Assembly (NCBI GenBank): GCA_030015575.1
Contig: JASDDO010000006.1
Span: 110,042,045-110,106,044, forward strand
Origin: Agapanthus africanus
Taxonomy: Eukaryota > Streptophyta > Magnoliopsida > Asparagales > Amaryllidaceae
Length of the DNA stretch: 64,000 nucleotides
Direction of reading: 5' to 3'
The position numbers were made by a program, and so were the translations under genes. Below, one piece after another: positions 59,711 to 64,000 of this stretch (positions are counted from its first letter, which is position 1; each line of letters begins with the position of its first letter). The notes below the pieces were generated by a model that ran no database searches, was not told the DNA's origin, and saw only the letters and a program-made list of their open reading frames with translations.

Positions 59711-60225
59711 TGTTCACACTAGAATATTGCATTATTATATTCCCCATTCTTATTCATTTTATAAATAAACGGGTGCTTTTGACGCATGTCTGCTACATAT
59801 TACAGGTTACAGGTTCTTGGAGCGAAAACAGTGAAAAAAGACAAAAGATGATACAAAAAGGGACTTTTGACAAACAAACAGAAGACTCTTGATCAAGCCT
59901 ACATCAAAGATAAAATTCACAAAGTACAAGGCAATGCAAGGTCCAAGATTTCGAAGCCACGGTTAACTTGTCCACCATAATTATTCACTGGAAAATCTGA
60001 AAGAGAACAGAAGCTATTTTAAAGAAAGAATTAAAGAATTAAGTAGCCCAGGAAGCCCAAAGATAGAAGAGCCCATAAAGGAAAGGCCCAATACTTCCTT
60101 TTTAAGAAGACAAAAGGAAGATTTTATTTTATCAAAATTCATTTGCGGTTTTGACTAGTTGACCTAGGGCTATTTTTGTAATTGTAAACATGCAAGTCAT
60201 TGTAACCCTAGGGTTTCCTATCTTC

Positions 60226-60233
60226 TATAAATA
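60226..60233 (+). promoter_or_regulatory. TATA box, first copy (Athila-like LTR)
   Basis: tcttctataaatagggactc: TATAAATA followed by a start-region-like stretch ending in cctccttttaataataaatt. Confidence 0.6.
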
Positions 60234-60971
60234 GGGACTCTAATTCGTTGTAAACTTCATGCCTCCTTTTAATAATAAATTCTAGAAATCTTTTGGAGAG
60301 CATTGGAGCCTCTCTTTAATTCAGAAATTCAGATCTGACAACCCTGCATGGATGATTGGAGAGAGCCATCTGTAAGTAATTTATTTTCTTGCCTTAGTGT
60401 AGATTTAAATTCTTTGCCCTAGGTAAATTTATTTTCCTGCCCTAGTTATAACTTTTAATTAATTGCCCTAGGATAATTTAGATTTTTAGATTTAATAATC
60501 TGTCCGAACACCTTTCGGAATTAACTCGTAAGAACGAATCGGAAATTCACAATATCCCTGTGGACCGACCCATACTCACCGGCTAACTGCAAAGCGACGC
60601 CGTTCTTGATTGCGGTTACAAATATTTTTTGATCTATCTTTTAGAAAGCGCAAGCACGCTGAATCTCACCAATCAAACAATGCAAGGTCCAAGATTTCGA
60701 AGCCACGGTTAACTTGTCCACCACAATTATTCACTGGAAAATCTGAAAGAGAACATAAGCTATTTTAAAGAAAGAATTAAAGAATTAAGTAGCCCAGGAA
60801 GCCCAAAGATAGAAGAGCCCATAAAGGAAAGGCCCAATACTTCCTTTTTAAGAAGACAAAAGGAAGATTTTATTTTATCAAAATTCATTTGCGGCTTTGA
60901 CTAGTTGACCTAGGGCTATTTTTGTAATTGTAAACATGCAAGTCATTGTAACCCTAGGGTTTCCTATCTTC

Positions 60972-60979
60972 TATAAATT
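60972..60979 (+). promoter_or_regulatory. TATA box, duplicated copy (Athila-like LTR)
   Basis: tcttctataaattgggactc, the same promoter region 746 bp downstream, one base changed. Confidence 0.55.
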
Positions 60980-61422
60980 GGGACTCTAATTCATTGTAAA
61001 CTTCATGCCTCCTTTTAATAATAAATTCTAGAAATCTTTTGGAGAGCATCGGTGCCTCTCTTTAATTCAGAAATTCAGATCTGACAACCCTGCATGGATG
61101 ATTGGAGAGAGTCATCTGTAAGTAATTTATTTTCTTGCCTTAGTGTAGATTTAAATTCTTTGCCCTAGGTAAATTTATTTTCCTGCCCTAGTTATAACTT
61201 TTAATTAATTGCCCTAGGATAATTTAGATTTTTAGATTTAATAATATGTCCGAACACCTTTCGGAATTAACTCGTAAGAACGAATTGGAAATTCACAACA
61301 TCCCTGTGGACCGACCCGTACTCACCGACTAGCTGCAAAGCGACGCCGTTCTTGATTGCGGTTACAAATATTTTTGATCTATCTTCTAGAAAGCGCAAGC
61401 ACGCTAAATCTCTCCAATCAAA

Positions 61423-61441
61423 TGGCGCCGTTGCCGGGGAT
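61423..61441 (+). other. Athila-like primer binding site
   Basis: tggcgccgttgccggggat, two bases after the LTR end; characteristic of Athila/Tat-type gypsy elements (Asp-tRNA type by family knowledge). Confidence 0.87.
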
Positions 61442-61730
61442 GGCGTAGAATTTTCTTTTCGCGATTTCGGGTTAATCATAAATTTAAAAAAAATCATAAA
61501 AATCTGAAAAAATCATAAAATATAAAAATATATATCATTTGTTATTTTTGGAAGGGATACTTTGTTGTTTGAATTTTGCAGGATATACGAAAATCGGATC
61601 TGGAAATCTACAGAGATCAAAACAGGAAAAAACAGATCGGAACAACAGAAGAAATTTGGAGGACCGAGTCTACAAGTTAACCGTGGTGATCTGGTTCAAA
61701 AAAAAAAAAAAAAACTGGCGATCCCACCAA

Positions 61731-61783
61731 AGCGCGGCGGAACCGCCGCGCCAGCCCTCTTTTGGCCGCGGAACCGCCGCGGT
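61731..61783 (+). other. GC-rich palindromes in Athila-like leader
   Basis: cgcggcggaaccgccgcg (61733-61750) is an 18-base near-perfect palindrome, and ggccgcggaaccgccgcgg (61764-61782) repeats its core. The core gcggaaccgccgc is identical to that in the unrelated Cop-C leader hairpin (46232-46244). Confidence 0.8.
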
Positions 61784-61966
61784 CTGGTCGAATCTGGGCT
61801 AAAAAAAAAGTTGCAGAAGCGCGATAAAAAAAAAAAACAAAAAACTTCTCTGCCACTGGAAATTTCTGTGAGTTTTCTCTCTCTCCTCCTCTGCAAATCT
61901 TGATATATCTTCTGTAAATTTGCCTGCTGGGTTTCTTTGGCTCAAATTTTTTTTTTCCTTCCAAAT

Positions 61967-64000
61967 TGTAACATTTTCAAAATATAAAATATTAATTTTG
62001 GGAATTTTTATAATTTAATATTATTTTATTGATTATTTTAATATTAAATCTATAATTAAATGCACATAAATAGGAAAAATGTTAGAAAAATTATGGAAAA
62101 TTCTAAAATAGGGTAAATTAGTGAATTATGACATTTTTAAGTTTTGTGATTAGTTTGACACTAATTTAGTGCTAATTGCGATTAAAATCGCTAATCGGGT
62201 TTTTCGGCAATTTTGTGCAAAACTTGCACATATCACTTTTTCCTACACTTGTGTATTTTTCTTGCCATGATTTATCATTTGGGATCACTATTCTTGTGAG
62301 AAGGTTTAGGGATTAAAAGAAAAGGGAAAAAGAAAAGAAAAGAAATTGAGGGTAGGTGAGAGAGAGAGGTGGACTTTGACTACATACCCTTGGTCATACC
62401 CCTTCATTCCTCATCATTCTCCCCCTCTTCCTCCTTGTTGCTGCTGCTGCCCTAGCCTCATTCTTCCTCCACCTTCAACCCCTTTCTTCATCTCAAAAAC
62501 AACCCCAAAAGCTCATGTCCATTTCATTAAAATTGTGCAAAATCCCTAGATCTACACATGGAGCTAAAGAAGCAAGGATTTTGGCCACTAGGGGCAACTC
62601 AAGAATTTTCTTGAGTTGCTAATGGAGGTAATTACTGAACCATTAGCTTAATTATAGCCTTTCCTATAAACCCATGTTAAGATTTAATCGATATTGTGTG
62701 ATATTATGAAATTGAGAATAATCAAGTTAGGGTTTGAGGGAACTTATGATGTATTGGGAAATTAAGCTCAGTTAGGGTTTTACCAACACCCTAGTGTTTG
62801 AATTGGAACCCAAAAGCTGAAGCTAAAACCAGAATACGGATTTTAGAAATCAATATCGGGGAAAAACTGGAATCTGTCACTGTTATTTAGAATCTGCTAT
62901 CACCCCGAGACCCCTAAAATAATATTAAGTGGACAGTAAGATGTGCAGGCACCAGAGAGGCTACACCCAAAACCCTAGCCCCCAATTCCCTTTTCCGGCC
63001 GCCAAATTCCCTCTTAAAGCCGCCAATTGCGGCCTGGGTCCCACCTTACTGGCTCGTTTTGGTTCTGTAGCTCCTACATTGTTAGTTTAGGCCCCTGATA
63101 TATATAGATTTGTATAAAGTGACCTGGGGTAAAATCTGGAACACATTTCATGAGTTGCTGTTTTGGACTTTAGTTCCGTATTCCGTATTTTCATTTCTGC
63201 ATTGGTGTGTTTTGTTTTACCTCGACTATTTGGCGTTTATACGACGATATAGAGGATTTATTGATGGTTTTGAAGGCGTGCCATAGGTTCTCACCTACAG
63301 GCCCCCTTATTGTATCGTTTTGGATTTCATGCGCCGTTTTAATTTGGATTTGGTTTTAATGCGCATATACGATATTTGATGTGTAGGTACCCATGAAGAC
63401 TTCGGGACGACAAGCAATTGCGTGATGACGTCCGCAAATGATGATGCAAGGTGAGTAGATTATATCTACAGAGGGAAGTCGGGTGGATGGCGTATAGCAC
63501 CCCCGCAGTCCGTAGATAGATTAATATGTAGTTTATTTTGATAATAGGTGTATTTTGGATAGTGTAGGGTTAGAAGTGACTAGTATAGCTCATAGTCGCG
63601 AACCCTAGGATAGAATTACACCTACACACACACCCTTGCTTATTACTTATACTTGCACGGTGTTGGATGATATGTGATGACTTTGGAGATGAGTTGATGA
63701 TGTGGGCTTGATGCCCTGAGATCGGTGATTTGATACGATTCATATGTGGGATATGACTTGTGATTCTTGCGGGCTTGGGATATGTGTTTACCCCCGCATG
63801 CATACTTCTTTGATGGTATCGAATTGTACTAGACATAGAGTGGTACCCCAGACTATTTGATCTGATGATAGTGATACCTGTTATGTGACGAGATAGTGAG
63901 ATATTGACCTGTACCCAGCTTTTGGGGATGCCGTACGATGATTTACCGTACGAGCCGATATTGATGATAGATCCGCACTCATACTTGAGGATATCTTACG
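61967..64000 (+). mobile_element. Gyp-2c: gypsy LTR, left part, runs off window
   Basis: Starts tgtaacattttcaaaatata and aligns closely with Gyp-2s from 31516 (for example gaattatgacatttttaag, ctatttggcgtttatacgac, and the gtgagtagattatatctaca block at 63448-63504) for the whole 2 kb. Whether it is a solo LTR or the 5' LTR of an element cannot be seen. The short open frames (62346-62549, 63570-63836) correspond to LTR sequence also found in Gyp-2s and are not genes. Confidence 0.88.

Larger units (their letters stand above)
59711..61420 (+). repeat. Athila-like 5' LTR with internal duplication
   Basis: 1710 bp, TG...CA. A 746-bp segment occurs twice in tandem (59932-60677 and 60678-61422) with about 18 differences (2.4%). 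Only the first copy is preceded by the ~220-bp LTR start. Each copy carries a TATA box and the aataataaattctag region. Confidence 0.85.
59711..61966 (+). mobile_element. Athila/Tat-like gypsy element, 5' part (fossil)
   Basis: LTR 59711-61420 (tgttcacac...ccaatca), then tggcgccgttgccggggat, the PBS hallmark of plant Athila/Tat/Ogre gypsy elements, then about 540 bp of leader, cut off by Gyp-2c at 61967. Inserted in Cop-V. No coding part is visible, so intactness cannot be judged. Confidence 0.83.

Noticed and set aside
61677-61964. Phe/Lys-rich frames as a small protein
   Set aside because: Created by long runs of a in the Athila-like leader; no conserved domain.

Overview
The window is repeat DNA from the nucleus of a land plant, probably a flowering plant with a large, transposon-rich genome; the species cannot be told. 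No host gene, rRNA, tRNA or CRISPR array could be supported. Almost every base belongs to long terminal repeat (LTR) retrotransposons, all fossils, stacked inside one another. Evidence is precise TG...CA (or slightly mutated) LTR ends, 5-bp target site duplications (TSDs), primer binding sites (PBS) of initiator-Met or Asp-tRNA type, polypurine tracts (PPT), and recognisable gag, protease (PR), integrase (INT), reverse transcriptase (RT) and RNase H (RH) blocks. Element names used here (Cop-A etc.) are mine.

Nesting, outermost first. Cop-D (Ty1/copia, minus strand) is the oldest visible layer (26945-29179: leader plus part of its 5' LTR). LEFT BRANCH: Cop-B (copia, minus; 6763-26944) sits in the Cop-D leader. 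Inside Cop-B integrase lies Gyp-1, a complete-ended Ty3/gypsy element (plus; 7098-21401, TSD aatat), whose first LTR carries a solo copia LTR, Cop-S (10434-12669, TSD attgc). Cop-A (copia, minus; right part 1053-6762) also sits in Cop-B integrase and is itself interrupted by the LTR of Cop-X (1-1052). RIGHT BRANCH: Gyp-2b (gypsy, minus; 29180-57975) interrupts the Cop-D LTR. Inside its LTR lies complete-ended Cop-W (copia, minus; 31011-55136, TSD tatgt), which contains a solo gypsy LTR, Gyp-2s (31516-35458, TSD gtcgg), and complete-ended Cop-C (copia, minus; 38271-48669, TSD aagaa), the youngest and best preserved element. Gyp-2b is then interrupted by Cop-V (57976-59710), which is interrupted by an Athila/Tat-like gypsy element (59711-61966), which is interrupted by Gyp-2c (61967-64000, running off the edge).

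Ages agree with the nesting. By-eye LTR differences are about 3.6% for Cop-C (first ~390 bp), about 5% for Cop-W and about 4-6% for Gyp-1. At a commonly used plant rate of 1.3e-8 per site per year these give very roughly 1.4, 1.9 and 2 million years.

The most interesting content is non-coding. The ~2-kb leaders of the copia elements carry GC-rich hairpins of differing sequence but similar shape and place (a three-way-junction version in Cop-D), and an Athila-like leader carries the same kind of box. The leaders also carry a thrice-repeated TTGACC-like motif and an end that resembles a 3' splice site just before gag. The 4-kb gypsy LTRs keep short, almost unchanged blocks (a 45-bp block, a block reading as a strong 5' splice site, and a hairpin) inside otherwise diverged sequence, and they house 34-bp and 40-bp minisatellites. 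The Athila-like LTR carries a 746-bp tandem duplication that doubles its core promoter.
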